Shown: piece after piece, positions 54,699-63,729 of the stretch
How the letters are laid out: each line of letters begins with the position of its first letter
Numbering within the stretch: position 1 is the first letter of the stretch
Assembly (NCBI RefSeq): GCF_027172205.1
Contig: NC_070619.1
Location: 8,887,459-8,951,458, forward strand
Source of the DNA: Podarcis raffonei
Lineage: Eukaryota > Chordata > Lepidosauria > Squamata > Lacertidae
Direction of reading: 5' to 3'
DNA: 64,000 nt
Made by a program: the position numbers and the translations under genes
The notes under the pieces: generated by a model
Databases searched by the model: none
Told to the model about the DNA's origin: nothing
Seen by the model: the letters and a program-made list of their open reading frames with translations, nothing else

Positions 54699-55987
54699 GT
54701 TGCATTCCGACTTTCGGGTTATGACCGCAGCAAGCCCAGACGTGTTTACTTCCGGGTTCGCCGCATGCACAGAAGCGATTTTTGCACACGTGCTTGATCG
54801 CGCTGCGCACATGCGCGGAAGAGGCGCTCTAGTTGCAGACTATTCGGGGTGCAAACGGCATTAACTCCACAGCTAGAGGCACCACTGTATACGAATGGTG
54901 ATGAACAGGGGTCGGTTCTCGGGCTCTTGAAATATGGCAGCCCTAACTTTGAACGTAAGGGACACGGGTGGCGCTGTGGGTTAAACCACAGAGCCTAGAA
55001 CTTGCCGATCAGAAGGTCGGCAGTTCGAATCCCCGCGATGGGGTGAGCTCCCGTTGCTCGGTCCCTGCCTCCTGCCAACCTAGCAGTTCAAAAGCACGTC
55101 AAAGTGCAAGTAGATAAATAGGTACCGCTCAGGCGGGAAGGTAAATGGCGTTTCTGTGCGCTGCTCTGGTTCGCCAGGAGCAGCTTAGTCCTGGCTCCAT
55201 CGGCCAGTAAAGCGAGATGAGCGCCGCAACCCCAGAGTCGGCCACGACTGTGTTAGGATATTTCCGTTCCACCTTAAAAGGGAGCAGGATGTTTGTGTCA
55301 CAGCCTGCGTATTTCCTGTTCACAGGATGTTTATGTTGTGTCGTTGCTTTCGTTTTCTTTCTTGTTTGCCTGAGCAGCCGGAGCAGACGGTCATGGTTTC
55401 TTTGTTCTGACCAACGCTGAATAAACTGTAAATATGCTCTCCTGCTGTGCATCTTTTGCTGTGTGAATTCTGCTGATAGAGTGTGCACCAGTCCAAGAAT
55501 GTGGCAATCTATTCTTGAGGCTTCGTGTCGCTGATTGCTGATATTGCCTGTCTACGGGAGATCGATGGATCGTCCGGCAGGAGCTTGGGGGCTCAGATGG
55601 ACTTTATCTCCCTGGCAGTATCCCAACAGACTGGACCTAATGGTCAGGGGTCCCTTTACCCTTTTAACTTTGGACAACCTCTGCAAACAATATCAATTTC
55701 TTAATTCGGCGTTCAAGAAGATAGGGGTCTTCTCGTACATGGAAAAAATAATGGTATATCCATCTTTCAGACCGGGGACGTTTGCATTTCCATCCTACAC
55801 CCTCCGGTGGATGACCCGCAGAGTGGAGAGCTGCCTTCGGAAAGATGGAATCCCACGCAGAACGTGAGGTGAGGCCTGAGCGGCAGTTACGCCGTCCCTA
55901 GTCTGTCGTCATAAGGTTGCCCAGCCCTCCCATCATGGGCAAAGTGAGGCAGTCACATTTGCAGGTGACTGATTTAAGTGATTGAAT

Positions 55988-56031
<44 letters not shown>

Positions 56032-59000
56032 TTTTATTTATACCCCGCCCTCCACAGCCAACGCCGGGCTCAGGGCGGCTCACAAGCAGTAATAAAAACA
56101 AGTTGAATGAATACAACTTAAAAACAAGATGAAAACACAACATTAAAATATTGAAACATTGAAATTTTAAAATGCAGCCTCATCGCAGGAGGAGAAAGGA
56201 AAAAGGAAAGAGGGAGAGGGAATCAAATTGGCTCCAAGCCAAAGGCCAGGCGGATCAACTCTGTCTTACAGGCCCTGCGGAAAGAAATCAGATCCTGCAG
56301 GGCCCTGGTCTCATGAGGCAGAGCGTTCCACCAGGCCGGCGCCAGTGTTGAAAAGGCCCTGGCTCTGGTTGAAGCCAATCTAACTTCCTTAGGGCCCGGG
56401 ACCACTAGGGTGTTGCTATTTATGGACCTTGAGGCTCTCCGTGGGGCATACTGGGAGAGGCGGTCCCGTAGGTACGAGGGTCCTAGGCCGTGAAGGGCTT
56501 TAAAGGTCAAAACCTTTAAGCTTGCCTAGCAGGGAGGCAGGGCAATCCGGTGGATATTTCTGCAGCCAGTGGCCATATTCCTCTGTCCTGGGAGTTGTTG
56601 AACCTCTACCCGTCAACTGTATCGTTGCTCTGATTGGCTGTCTCTAATTTTGCATTATGCCCGGACGCCAGATTGGGGGGTGGAGCTATGTGGACCTATA
56701 GAACCGACTCTGTTTGTCTTCAACAATAAAGAGTAAACTATCTGGTGTGTGCATTCCTTGGCTGGAAAATGCCCTCGACGCCCAACATTTGCTGAATTTA
56801 AAGGACTCTGGGGTTCTGTTTAGATATTTTGGAACCTTTATAAATTAAGGATTCTGGCTTCCATCGGAACCTTTGAGTCCGGTTCAGTGTTAGAAACACA
56901 GAGGTATAAGCTAGTGCCCAGTGGCGCCTTAAACCTAGGTTACAATCGCCACAGTGGAATGTCTATTCACCAGGGGGTTGGACTAGATGACATTTGGGTT
57001 CCCTTCCAACGCTACAGTTCTATGATCTCAACTGCGTTGCTTGACTGTAGCTTGCTCTTACAACAATTCACTGGGCCCAGCATGCAAGGAGGAGAAGCAC
57101 ACCCACTGGAAGCGGAAAATGATACAGTCGTGCCTTGGTTATCAAACATTATACGTTCTGGGCGTCTGTTCGATTCCCGAAACCATTCGAAAACCGAGGC
57201 ACGGCTGCCGGTTGGCTGCAGGAGGTTCCTGCACTCGGAAGTTCGACTTCCGAAAAATGTTCGCAAACCGGAACACTTACTTCTGGGTTTGCGGTGTTTG
57301 GGAGCCGATTTGTTCAGCAACTAAACCGTTTGGTAGCCAAGCTATGTCTGTATTAACTATAGTCTGAGGCAGAGATTTTTAAACTGGTTGCTAACCTGGC
57401 CCCCAGAAATCTCCACGTCTTCGCAACTGGACCCACACTAGTAGCAGAATGCGCCGGGCTAATTTCTGGCGCTGTTGACTCGGGCCAAAGCCCCACCTCC
57501 TCCTGCTTCTCACAGCGGCCATTAAGGTCTCCTTCTTTCCTATACAGTGGTGCCTCGCAAGACGAAATTAATCCGTTCCGCGAGTCTCTTCGTCTTGCGG
57601 TTTTTTTCGTCTTGCGAAGCACGGCTATTAGCGGCTTAGGGGCTATTAACGGCTTAGCGGCTTTAAGAAAAAGGAAACAAACTCGCAAGAACTCGCAAGG
57701 CGTTTCGTCTTGCGAAGCAAGCCCATAGGGAAATTCGTCTTGCGGAACGACTCAAAAAACGGAAAACCCTTTCGTCTAGCGAGTTTTTCGTCTTGCGAGG
57801 CATTCGTCTTGCGGGGCACCACTGTAACTATAACTCGTTTCAGCAGCAGCGACACCAGTGAGTTCCTGCCGCCTCTTCCGCCCTCACCTTGTCATTTGCT
57901 TTTCCTTCCCACCCACAGGACGATTCTCCTCAGCGTGATCTCGCTGCTCAACGAACCCAACACATTCTCTCCGGCCAACGTCGACGCTTCCGTGATGTAC
58001 AGGAAGTGGAAAGAGAGCAAAGGAAAGGATCAGGAATACACAGACATCATCAGGTTGGTGGGAAAAGCCCGTCTCTCTGGGTAACTGGGTGCCATCGATG
58101 TGCTCCGGTCTTTGCTGATCAGGCTGGAGCTTGCAGACCGGAATCATTCTGGGCGTTTTTCAGGAGGTTACTGAGAAAACTGGAGCCTGCCCTCAAAAGG
58201 AGGGTGACCGGGATAAGGAGGGACCTAAGATAAGGGACGCGGGTGGCGCTGTGGGTTAAAGCCTCAGCGCCTAGGACTTGCCGATCGAAAGGTCGGCGGT
58301 TCGAATCCCCGCAGCAGGGTGCGCTCCCGCTGCTCGGTCCCAGCGCCTGCCAACCTAGCAGTTCGAAAGCACCCCCGGGTGCAAGTAGATAAATAGGGAC
58401 CGCTTACCAGCGGGAAGGTAAACGGCGTTCCGTGTGCTGCACTGGCTCGCCAGATGCAGCTTGTCACGCTGGCCACGTGACCCGGAAGTGTCTGCGGACA
58501 GCGCTGGCTCCCGGCCTATAGAGTGAGATGAGCGCACAACCCTAGAGTCTGTCAAGACTGGCCCGTACGGGCAGGGGTACCTTTACCTTTACCTTTAAGA
58601 TACAGGTCGTGGACCTCAGGCCCAGGGCCCTGGCTCTTACAACATAGGAAGAACCATCTGGATGCGGCCAGTGACCCATCTAGTTAAGTATCCTCTTTCC
58701 ACAGTGGCCAACCAGATGGCTGTGGGCAGTGTTAGAAACTGAGATATGAAAGCGAGGAGCTCAATAGCACCTTAAACCTAGGCTGTGGGCTCAACAACGG
58801 AGTGTCTAGGCACTTTTTTATAAGAAGAATACAAAGCTGAAAATGAAAGAACTGCAGCTAAAATAATATGTTTGTTTTTCACACAGTCTAGTCCTTTCCC
58901 TGCCCACCCCACTAATATTCTTAAGAGGGTCTCTTCTCCGGTCTTCAGAGAGTAGCTAGAAGTGGGGAGGCAGAAAAAGGTTCTCCTTTCCTTCCACTCT

Positions 59001-61188
59001 GCAGTTTTAATCCGAAATCATAGGCGCAGTAATGCACCCAGAGTTCAGAAATGACATCTGATGGGAGGGCGTTCCATAGGACGGGTGCTAAGTAAGAAAG
59101 GGAAAATAAACAGCTGGGGGGGTGGAGCAAACCACCCTAAAAATAACTTGGGTAATCATAATCATCACAATCAAAATAATAATTGTATTATTTATACCCC
59201 ATCCATCTGGCTGGGTTTCCCCAACCACTCTGGGCGGCTCCCAACAGAACATTAAAAACACGATAAAACATCAAACATTAAAAACTCCCCTAAACAGGGC
59301 TGCCTTCAGATGTCTTCTAAAAGTCAGATAGTTGTTTATTTCCTTGACATCTGATGGGAAGGCGTTCCACAGGGCGGGCGCCACCACCGAGAAGGCCCTC
59401 TGCCTGGTTCCCTGCAACCTCGCTTCTCGCAGGGAGGGAACCGCCAGAAGGCCCTCGGAGCTGGACGATGGGGGTGGAGGCGCTCCTTCAGGTATACTTG
59501 GCTGAGGCCGTTTAGGGCTTTGAAGGTCAGCACCAACACTTTGAATTGTGCTCGGAAACGTTGAATCGCTGTGCTCATTAGGCTGACACTCCTGTGCATA
59601 TCCTGTTCTTGCTAAGAGTTGACTCCAGCTTGCTCGCTGTAATTCACAGCTGGCTTACCCCAGTGGGCCATTTGGTCTGATCCCGTGCTTTAACTTGTGG
59701 TTACAGTTACATTTGTAGAGGAAAGTCTGAGCTAGGTCTCGGACTTTCTACCCTGTGGCTTCCATCCTCTGTAAGGATGAGCCGTGTGCTGCTAGCTAAG
59801 AGCCGGAGGGAAAAGAGCAAAAAGAAGATGATGTCTGTGTGACTAGCCCTTATATAGGGTCTGCTAGGGTCAAGCCCATCTACCTGGTCACACACAAGGG
59901 GAAGAGGCTCCAGAGCAGGTGTGACAGGATGTCCTCCCTCTTTGGAGCAACATTCCCCGGTCTGTCCACTCTAAAGGTAAAGGGACCCCTGACCATTAGG
60001 TCCAGTCGTGGCCGACTCTGGGGTTGCGGCGCTCATCTCGCTTTACTGGCCGAGGGAGCCAGCGTACAGCTTCTGGGTCGTGTGGCCAGCAGGACTAAGC
60101 CGCTTCTGGCGAACCAGAGCAGCACACAAAACCGCTGTTTACCTTCCCACCGGAGCGGTACCTATTTATCTACTTGCACTTTGACGTGCTTTTGAACTGC
60201 TAGGTTGGCAGGAGCAGGGACCGAGCAACGGGTTGTTGCTGTTTAGTCGTGTCCGCCTCTTCGTGAACCCCTGGAACAGAGCACGCCAGGCACTCCTGTT
60301 TTCCACTGCCTCCCGCAGTTTGGTCAGACTCATGCTGGTAGCTTCGAGAACACTGTCCCACCATCTGGTCCTCTATCGTCCCCTTCTCCTTTTGCCCTCC
60401 ATCTTTCCCAACATCAGGGTCTTTTCCAGGGAGTCTTCTCTTCTCCTGAGGTGGCCAAAGTCTTGGAGCCTCAGCTTCAGGATCTGTCCTTCCAGTGAGC
60501 ACTCAGGGCTGATTTCCTTAAGAATGGATGAGTTTGATCTTCTTGCAGTCCATGGGACTCTCAAGAGTCTCCTCCAGCACCAGAATTCAAAAGCATCCAT
60601 TCTTCGGCGATCAGCCTTCTTTATGGTCCAGCTCTCACTTCCATACATCACTACTGAGAAAACCATAGCTTTTACTATACGGACCTTTGTTGGCAAGGTG
60701 ACGTCTCTGCTTTTTAATACATCACTACTGGGAAAACCAAGCAACGGGAGCTCACCCCATTCCAGGGATTCGAACCGCCGACCTCCCGATCGGCAAATCC
60801 TAGGCTCTGTGGTTTAACCCACAGCGCCACCCGCATCCCGTCTAGGCAACAGGAAACATTGCATTTGACTGCTTCGGTGACGATATATCCCACAGCTCCA
60901 GCAGCTGATCCCCCCCTTAACGCTCTTCTGCCGTCCGAATCCCTGTTGCAAACGAATGTCTTTTATCGCCCAACTAGGAAGCAGGTCCTCGGAACCAAGG
61001 TGGATGCGGAGCGCGACCAAGTCAAGGTCCCGACGACGCTGGCGGAGTATTGCGTCAAGACCAAGACTCCCGCGCCGGACGAGGGCTCAGACCTCTTCTA
61101 CGACGACTACTATGAGGACGACGAGATGGACGATGAGGTCAACAGCTGCTACGGTGACGAAGACGATTCCGGCAACGAGGAGTCTTGA
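41045..61188 (+). CDS. CDC34: Ubiquitin-conjugating enzyme E2 R1, 5 exons
   Basis: Class III E2 that works with SCF (cullin-RING) ligases to build K48-linked chains on cell-cycle substrates such as CDKN1B; nuclear and cytosolic. Exons 41045-41221, 54137-54223, 55771-55868, 57919-58053 and 60978-61188 give 235 aa (human 236). Visible landmarks: the N-terminal helix SQKALLLELKGLQEEP, HPN at 83-85, catalytic Cys93 in DVCISIL, the Cdc34-specific acidic insertion just after it (about 101-114, VDDPQSGELPSERW), and a C-terminal acidic tail (YDDYYEDDEMDDEV and DEDDSGNEES) used to bind the cullin basic canyon. Phases are 0, 0, 2, 2. Intron 1 is 12.9 kb and starts with a minisatellite. Confidence 0.98.
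41270..42600. repeat. 92-bp minisatellite in CDC34 intron 1
   Basis: About 13-14 head-to-tail units with a 92-bp spacing (for example ACTCCAGAGGAGACCCACT at 41376, 41468 and 41560) begin about 50 bases after the exon-1 donor. Central units differ at few positions; the last ones decay. The unit is open on both strands in some frames, which creates long spurious ORFs. Confidence 0.9.
42480..43190. repeat. Degenerate units related to the 92-bp repeat
   Basis: Diverged copies keep AGACCCA-TGAA, a GGAC-TGGCT-like core, GGTCC and TCTACTCT-like blocks. The DNA grades from clear units into single old copies resembling the dispersed repeat at 44790-45200. Confidence 0.6.
43200..43594. other. Intron DNA, nothing recognised
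   Basis: CDC34 intron 1. No exon or repeat family recognised. Confidence 0.4.
43595..43733 (-). mobile_element. Old CR1-like fragment
   Basis: ATTCCTCTATGAATTTGTCC and GAGCGAGTTCCATGGGTTTA; it probably continues at 44560-44745 (TTGAATCTTCCAACTGTTCA), split by later insertions. Confidence 0.6.
43735..44089 (+). mobile_element. tRNA-derived SINE
   Basis: Full-length sense copy; tataagtaagt on both sides. Confidence 0.93.
44380..44550 (+). mobile_element. L2-clade tail with (ATT)n
   Basis: CCCTGTTCAGGGAAGTTTTT, CCAGAGTGGCTGGGGAGGCC, then (ATT)n. Confidence 0.85.
44760..45210. repeat. Old dispersed imperfect-palindrome repeats
   Basis: Several diverged copies of a motif of the form GTAGACC-TTGAAATTAATG, then the reverse (CATTAATTTCAGTG-like), with spacing near 90 bases. 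Family name unknown to me. Confidence 0.5.
45565..45860 (-). mobile_element. L2-clade LINE tail
   Basis: Antisense. RTFSVVAPALWNALPSDVKQ and RRHLKAALDREVFNV. Confidence 0.85.
45859..45990. repeat. CAGTGTTAGAAAC repeat
   Basis: The start CAGTGTTAGAAACTGG-ATA and the AGGAGCCAAATGGCTCCTAGG block recur at 58733-58815 and the start alone at 56886. Class unknown. Confidence 0.5.
45990..46165 (-). mobile_element. L1 LINE 3' end
   Basis: T-rich start, then ATTGATTTTCCAATATTATA and GGGTGACTTCCTCAAATCCC. Confidence 0.65.
46168..46522 (-). mobile_element. tRNA-derived SINE
   Basis: Full-length antisense copy. Confidence 0.92.
46868..47455 (-). mobile_element. CR1-like 3' end interrupted by a DNA element
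   Basis: TTCATATAGTTGGAAGGGAC and GTCATCTAGTCTGACCCCTC at the left; AATTTCTTCCTAGTGTTTAG resumes at 47378. Confidence 0.7.
46994..47376. mobile_element. TA-flanked CCGTATTTTTCG element
   Basis: CCGTATTTTTCGCCCTATAG and its inverse; TA on both sides. Contains paired GCTTGCAAGCCC-type arms. Confidence 0.88.
47456..47924. other. Intron DNA, nothing recognised
   Basis: CDC34 intron 1. No exon or repeat family recognised. Confidence 0.4.
47925..47997. repeat. 73-bp duplicated segment, copy A
   Basis: AAAACAGAGCTAGTTGCTTA through CAGTAAAGG; one mismatch to 49068-49140. Confidence 0.93.
47992..48345 (-). mobile_element. tRNA-derived SINE
   Basis: Full-length antisense copy whose tail end overlaps the end of the 73-bp copy A. 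Confidence 0.92.
48346..48927. other. Intron DNA, nothing recognised
   Basis: CDC34 intron 1. No exon or repeat family recognised. Confidence 0.4.
48928..49052 (+). mobile_element. tRNA-derived SINE, middle fragment
   Basis: GGAAGGTAAACGATGTTTCC to AGCAAGATGAGCGCCACA; both ends missing. Confidence 0.88.
49068..49140. repeat. 73-bp duplicated segment, copy B
   Basis: Runs straight into the head of a sense SINE at 49141. Confidence 0.93.
49141..49476 (+). mobile_element. tRNA-derived SINE, head slightly truncated
   Basis: Starts GTTAAACCACAGAGCC and ends TCCCTTTACTTT. Confidence 0.92.
49514..49829 (-). mobile_element. tRNA-derived SINE, diverged variant
   Basis: Antisense. GTAAAGGTAAAGGACCCCTG, an extra GTCCGCAGATAGTTTTCC block and CAACGGGACACCGTGATGG mark a distinct variant. 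The head is broken at 49829, where a sense copy begins. Confidence 0.85.
49830..50067 (+). mobile_element. tRNA-derived SINE, 5' truncated
   Basis: Starts CCTGCTCCTGTCAACCT, joined head-to-head with the previous copy. Confidence 0.9.
50068..50568. other. Intron DNA, nothing recognised
   Basis: CDC34 intron 1. No exon or repeat family recognised. Confidence 0.4.
50569..51258 (+). mobile_element. tRNA-derived SINE split by an hAT-like element
   Basis: Sense. Head 50569-50610, rest 50948-51258. Confidence 0.93.
50611..50939. mobile_element. hAT-like element nested in a SINE
   Basis: CAAGGGTCTGCAACC and GGTTGCAGACCCCTG termini; perfect 8-bp duplication gcctagga (50603-50610 and 50940-50947), which is SINE sequence. 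CpG-rich interior, no transposase. Confidence 0.95.
51259..51780. other. Intron DNA, nothing recognised
   Basis: CDC34 intron 1. No exon or repeat family recognised. Confidence 0.4.
51785..52039 (+). mobile_element. L2-clade tail with (ATT)n, interrupted
   Basis: CCTGCCCTGTGGAACGCACT to (ATT)n; ATT resumes at 52704 after the Tigger-like element. Confidence 0.85.
52040..52703. mobile_element. Large Tigger/pogo-like element
   Basis: CAGTGGTACCTCGCAAGACG and its inverse; TA flanks. Interior pairs of complementary arms (for example CAGCCTTCAGAAGGCTG, near 52253). No transposase. Confidence 0.9.
52718..52852. mobile_element. hAT-like partial element (CAGCAAAC family)
   Basis: GGACACATTCTACTCATGTA to TTAGTTTGCCTACCCATG; the left part is missing. 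Confidence 0.65.
52862..53030 (-). mobile_element. MIR-like squamate tRNA-SINE remnant
   Basis: CCTCACAACAACCCTGTGAG and GAGCAGGGATTTGAATCACA, the inverse of a tRNA-related head and core. Confidence 0.55.
53031..53616. other. Intron DNA, nothing recognised
   Basis: Several overlapping open frames, but none shows a family or splice support. Confidence 0.4.
53617..53998. mobile_element. hAT-like element containing a nested TA element
   Basis: CATGGGTAGACAAACTAAGG, interrupted at 53672-53930 by CCGTGTTTTTCGCTCTATAA and its inverse with TA flanks, then the family's AAATGCATCTCTGGG block. Confidence 0.8.
54137..54223 (+). CDS. CDC34: CDC34 exon 2
   Basis: 29 codons, ARLRFPIDYPY through HPNIYE, with acceptor CCGCAG and donor GTATGG. 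Contains the HPN motif of E2 enzymes. Confidence 0.97.
54395..54700 (+). mobile_element. L2-clade LINE tail with (ATT)n
   Basis: GTAAGGTTACAGGGAACCAG through CAGAGTGGCTGGGGAGACCC and (ATT)n, in CDC34 intron 2. Confidence 0.88.
54700..54895. mobile_element. Partial Tigger/pogo-like element
   Basis: CpG-rich GCATGCACAGAAGCGATTTT and the right end GAGGCACCACTGTA; left end not complete. Confidence 0.6.
54959..55663 (+). mobile_element. tRNA-derived SINE split by a solo LTR
   Basis: Sense. 54959-55250 and 55629-55663; taactttg flanks both ends of the composite. Confidence 0.93.
55251..55628 (+). mobile_element. Apparent solo LTR, nested in a SINE
   Basis: A fossil of 378 bp with TG...CA ends (TGTTAGGA and its near inverse TCCCAACA), flanked by a perfect 5-bp duplication gactg that is part of the SINE. 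AATAAA lies near 55420. A 5-bp duplication fits ERV-L-like or Gypsy-type elements; the family is not certain. No internal region remains. It is younger than the SINE it entered. Confidence 0.88.
55771..55868 (+). CDS. CDC34: CDC34 exon 3, catalytic
   Basis: TGDVCISILHPP carries the active-site Cys93 and is followed by the acidic loop. Acceptor CTTTCAG, donor GTGAGG, ends in phase 2. A solo-LTR-bearing SINE ends about 100 bases upstream. Confidence 0.97.
55988..56520 (-). mobile_element. L2-like LINE 3' part, second family
   Basis: Antisense. TFKALHGLGPSYLRDRLSQY and ARAFSTLAPAWWNALPHETR; (AAT)n start. Confidence 0.9.
56580..56800 (+). mobile_element. LTR-like segment, uncertain
   Basis: TTCAACAATAAAGAGTAAAC followed by GTGTGTGCATTCCTTGGCTG resembles the poly(A)/U5 part of an LTR. 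A TGTTG...CAACA frame is possible, but no target duplication was found. Confidence 0.3.
56950..57035 (+). mobile_element. CR1 3' end
   Basis: GGGGGTTGGACTAGATGACA and CCTTCCAACGCTACAGTTCT, the usual CR1 terminus. Confidence 0.75.
57120..57355. mobile_element. Tigger/pogo-like element, third subfamily
   Basis: ACAGTCGTGCCTTGGTTATC, with repeated CGAAAACCGAGGCACGG-type arms inside. Confidence 0.65.
57545..57824. mobile_element. Tigger/pogo-like element
   Basis: CAGTGGTGCCTCGCAAGACG and its inverse; TA flanks. Confidence 0.88.
57919..58053 (+). CDS. CDC34: CDC34 exon 4
   Basis: Reads TILLSVISLLNEPNTFSPAN to EYTDIIR. Acceptor ACCCACAG. The donor GTTGGT is weaker than the others but phase and protein match. 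A Tigger-like element ends 95 bases upstream. Confidence 0.96.
58234..58597 (+). mobile_element. tRNA-derived SINE, second subfamily
   Basis: Sense. GGGTGCGCTCCCGCTG and GCACCCCCGGGTGCAAGTAG; ends in three ACCTTT units. Confidence 0.93.
58600..59155. other. Intron DNA with an old CAGTGTTAGAAAC repeat
   Basis: 58733-58815 is related to 45859. The rest is unassigned. Confidence 0.4.
59160..59565 (-). mobile_element. L2-clade LINE tail
   Basis: Antisense: TTATACCCCATCCATCTGGC, ACCGCCAGAAGGCCCTCGGA and CAGCACCAACACTTTGAATT. Confidence 0.88.
59972..60840 (-). mobile_element. tRNA-derived SINE split by Bov-B
   Basis: Antisense. 59972-60233 and about 60740-60840, around the Bov-B piece. Confidence 0.93.
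60234..60739 (-). mobile_element. Bov-B (RTE) LINE 3' end nested in a SINE
   Basis: Antisense, flanked by duplicated SINE sequence agcaacggg. The encoded end reads [20 protein letters not shown]. Its 5' side carries a second ACATCACTACTGGGAAAACC copy next to the first. Confidence 0.92.
60978..61188 (+). CDS. CDC34: CDC34 exon 5, acidic tail
   Basis: KQVLGTKVDAERD to the terminal EES and TGA at 61186. Acceptor CAACTAG. Encodes the long acidic tail that distinguishes Cdc34-type E2s. Confidence 0.97.
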
Positions 61189-62277
61189 CGAGGGACACCT
61201 CCCCACCCCGCCACTCTCGTCAGCCCCCTCTTTTTCTCCGCGCCCCCTCTCTGCCCCCCTTCCCTCCACCGCTGCCTCCTGCTGCTGCTGCTCCCGTTAG
61301 TAGCAATAAACTATCTGACTCTTTTACTTGAACCTAGGACGCCACCCGGCTGAGACTCTGAAACAAAGCAAAAAAACCCTCTCTGGCCCTGAGACGCGAA
61401 ACAGAAAGAAAGAAAGAAAAAACTCTACCTCAAAAGGGAGACACTGCTTCTGCTGGAGCTGGGGGTGGGTTGCCTGTGTGCAGGGAGGGTTGGCAAATCT
61501 ACAATTTGGCTTAAAATGCTGTGCGTGGTTTTTTTGTGTGTGTGTGTCGTCGGTTTGTTTGTTTTTTAAGAAAAGGAGAAGCTGGGAGGGACAGGAGAGG
61601 TGGGGCTCGTTCCCCACCGAGCCGTGGCCTAATCCAGCGGCGTCTTCTGCTCCCGGTTAAGAAAGACTGCAAAAAAAAGACAGGGAGAGAACCTTGTGAC
61701 AAGTCCTTTGCGGAGAATTGAGGGTGGGGGGGGGGGTTAGAGGAAGGGCCTGTTTATTTTATTTTATTAGGCCATGTTAATTTGTGGGGAGGGGATTCTT
61801 AGTAAGGGCTCTCTAGTTGCATGGGTTTGGGGGGGGGGCGAGGATAATATTTTTGCAATCTCATCGGCCACGTTAAGTCCAGATCGAGAAGTCTCCTCTC
61901 TTAGATTGGCCCTGCAGTGTCACCTGGTGCCACTGGGTGGCGCTTGTACACCGTCTGCTTCCTGTAGCATTTGACACCCCCTTTCGCACCCCCCACTAGG
62001 TGATGTTTTCCCATCCACCTGCGTGCTCACCCCCCCCCCAACCCGGCCTCTCTAGGAGTTTGCTTGTTGGCTGTGCAGTTTCGAAAACCTACAGAGGGAC
62101 GTTCTGGAAAGGGGTGGCAGTCCTTCTGCAAAAAAGCAAAATGAAATTTTGAAAATGACGGTTTTGTGGAATCAGGGAAAGCGGGGCGGGGGGCGCGTCT
62201 TTTTTTAAGCATCAAGGTGTGGGTGATTTCTTTTTTAGTTTGTTTTTTCTCCTAGTTTTTTGAAACTATTTAATAAA
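61189..62277 (+). other. CDC34: CDC34 3' untranslated region with two poly(A) signals
   Basis: AATAAA occurs at 61305-61310, about 117 bases after the stop, and again at 62272-62277. The DNA between holds no repeat family I recognise, apart from G runs and a short TG run, which fits a proximal and a distal mRNA end. Confidence 0.6.
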
Positions 62278-62885
62278 ATGGACTTTGAAAGGAAGCGTGG
62301 TGTTGGACGGCAGCGTGGCCACAGCGCAGCCTGGGTTTTGTGTCTTTTACTCTGGTGTAAAGAAGGGGCGGTGGAGCAATCACCCACTCGTCTCCCTCTG
62401 TTTATTTTTATTTTATTTATTAGTCTGCCCATTTTCACCTGGGGAGCTCCTTTTGATCCTCAACAACAGCCCTGCAGGGGTGGATTGAGGCATTCACAAA
62501 GTAAAGGTAGGATTGAACTCTGATAAGAATACACACAGAGGCTTGAACCAGCAAGACTCTGGGAAGGGTGCATATAACAATCTCTGCGTCTCTCCACCCC
62601 TCGGCCCAGGTCGTTTTATTCACAAAAGAACTTTTACAGAGTGTTCGTAAGAACCAATCAGATTTCTTCTGAGCATTCAACAAACCCCACGTTGGGACAA
62701 AGTTAAACTACCAAAACTAATTAAGCACACATATTTCTGGGGTAAACAAAGAGCAGAACTACAAAGGAGTGCATTTGGCAACCCCAGAGGTGATTAAAGA
62801 AGCAATATACATGATAAGGAGGATGGCCAGGAAGACAGTGATCATTATTACCCTTCAGGTGAGATCTGTTTCCTGGCCCTAACAT
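62278..62885. other. Flank after CDC34
   Basis: A short SINE-like remnant at 62440-62525 (TCCTCAACAACAGCCCTGCA). The rest is unassigned. Confidence 0.4.
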
Positions 62886-63729
62886 TATAATAATAATAAT
62901 AATTTTTTATTTATACCCCGCCCTCCCCAGCCAAGGCCGGACTCAGAGCGGCTTACAAGCAATAATAAAAACAAGAAGAATGATTACAACTTAAAAACAA
63001 AAATAAAATACAACATTAAAATAATGGAACATTAAAATATTAAAATGTAGCCTCATTGCAGAGGAGAAGCAAAAGAAAAAAGAAAGGGAGGGAGGGAATC
63101 GAATTGGCTCCAAGCCAAAGGCCAGGTGGAACAACTCTGTCTTACAGGCCCTGCAGAATGAAATCAGATCCTGCAGGGCCCTGGTCTCATGAGGCAGAGC
63201 GTTCCACCAGGCCGGGGCCAGTGTTGAAAAGGCCCTGGCTCTGGTTGAAGCCAATCTAACTTCCTTAGGGCCCGGGACCACTAGGGTGTTGTTATTTATG
63301 GACCTTGAGGCTCTCCGTGGGGCATACCAGGAGAGGCGGTCCCGTAGGTACGAGGGTCCTAGGCCGTGAAGGGCTTTAAAGGTCAAAAGCAGCAGCTTAA
63401 ATCTGACCCTGTACTCCACCGGGAGCCAGTGCAGCTTGAAAAGCACTGGGTGAATATGCTCCGATGGCAGAGACCCCGTGAGGAGCCTCGCTGAAGCATT
63501 CTGTACCCGCTGGAGTTTCTGGGACAGCTTCAAGGGCAGCCCTGCGTAGAGCGAATTACAGTAGTCAAGCCTGGAGATGACCGTCGCATGGATCACTGTG
63601 GCCAGGTCGGGGCGGGAAAGGTAAGGGACCAACTGCTTGATGCGGCGAAGGTGGAAAAATGTCGCCTTGGCTGTTGCTGTAACTTGCGCATTAACATTAA
63701 TGTAACATTCGCATCCTAAGATTAACATA
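62886..63729 (-). mobile_element. L2-like LINE 3' part, open frame of 245 codons
   Basis: Antisense. HATVISRLDYCNSLYAGLPL, LHWLPVEYRVRFKLLLLTFK and YLRDRLSWYAPRRASRS are intact across the reverse-transcriptase C-terminal region. 5'-truncated, so not a complete element. Confidence 0.93.
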
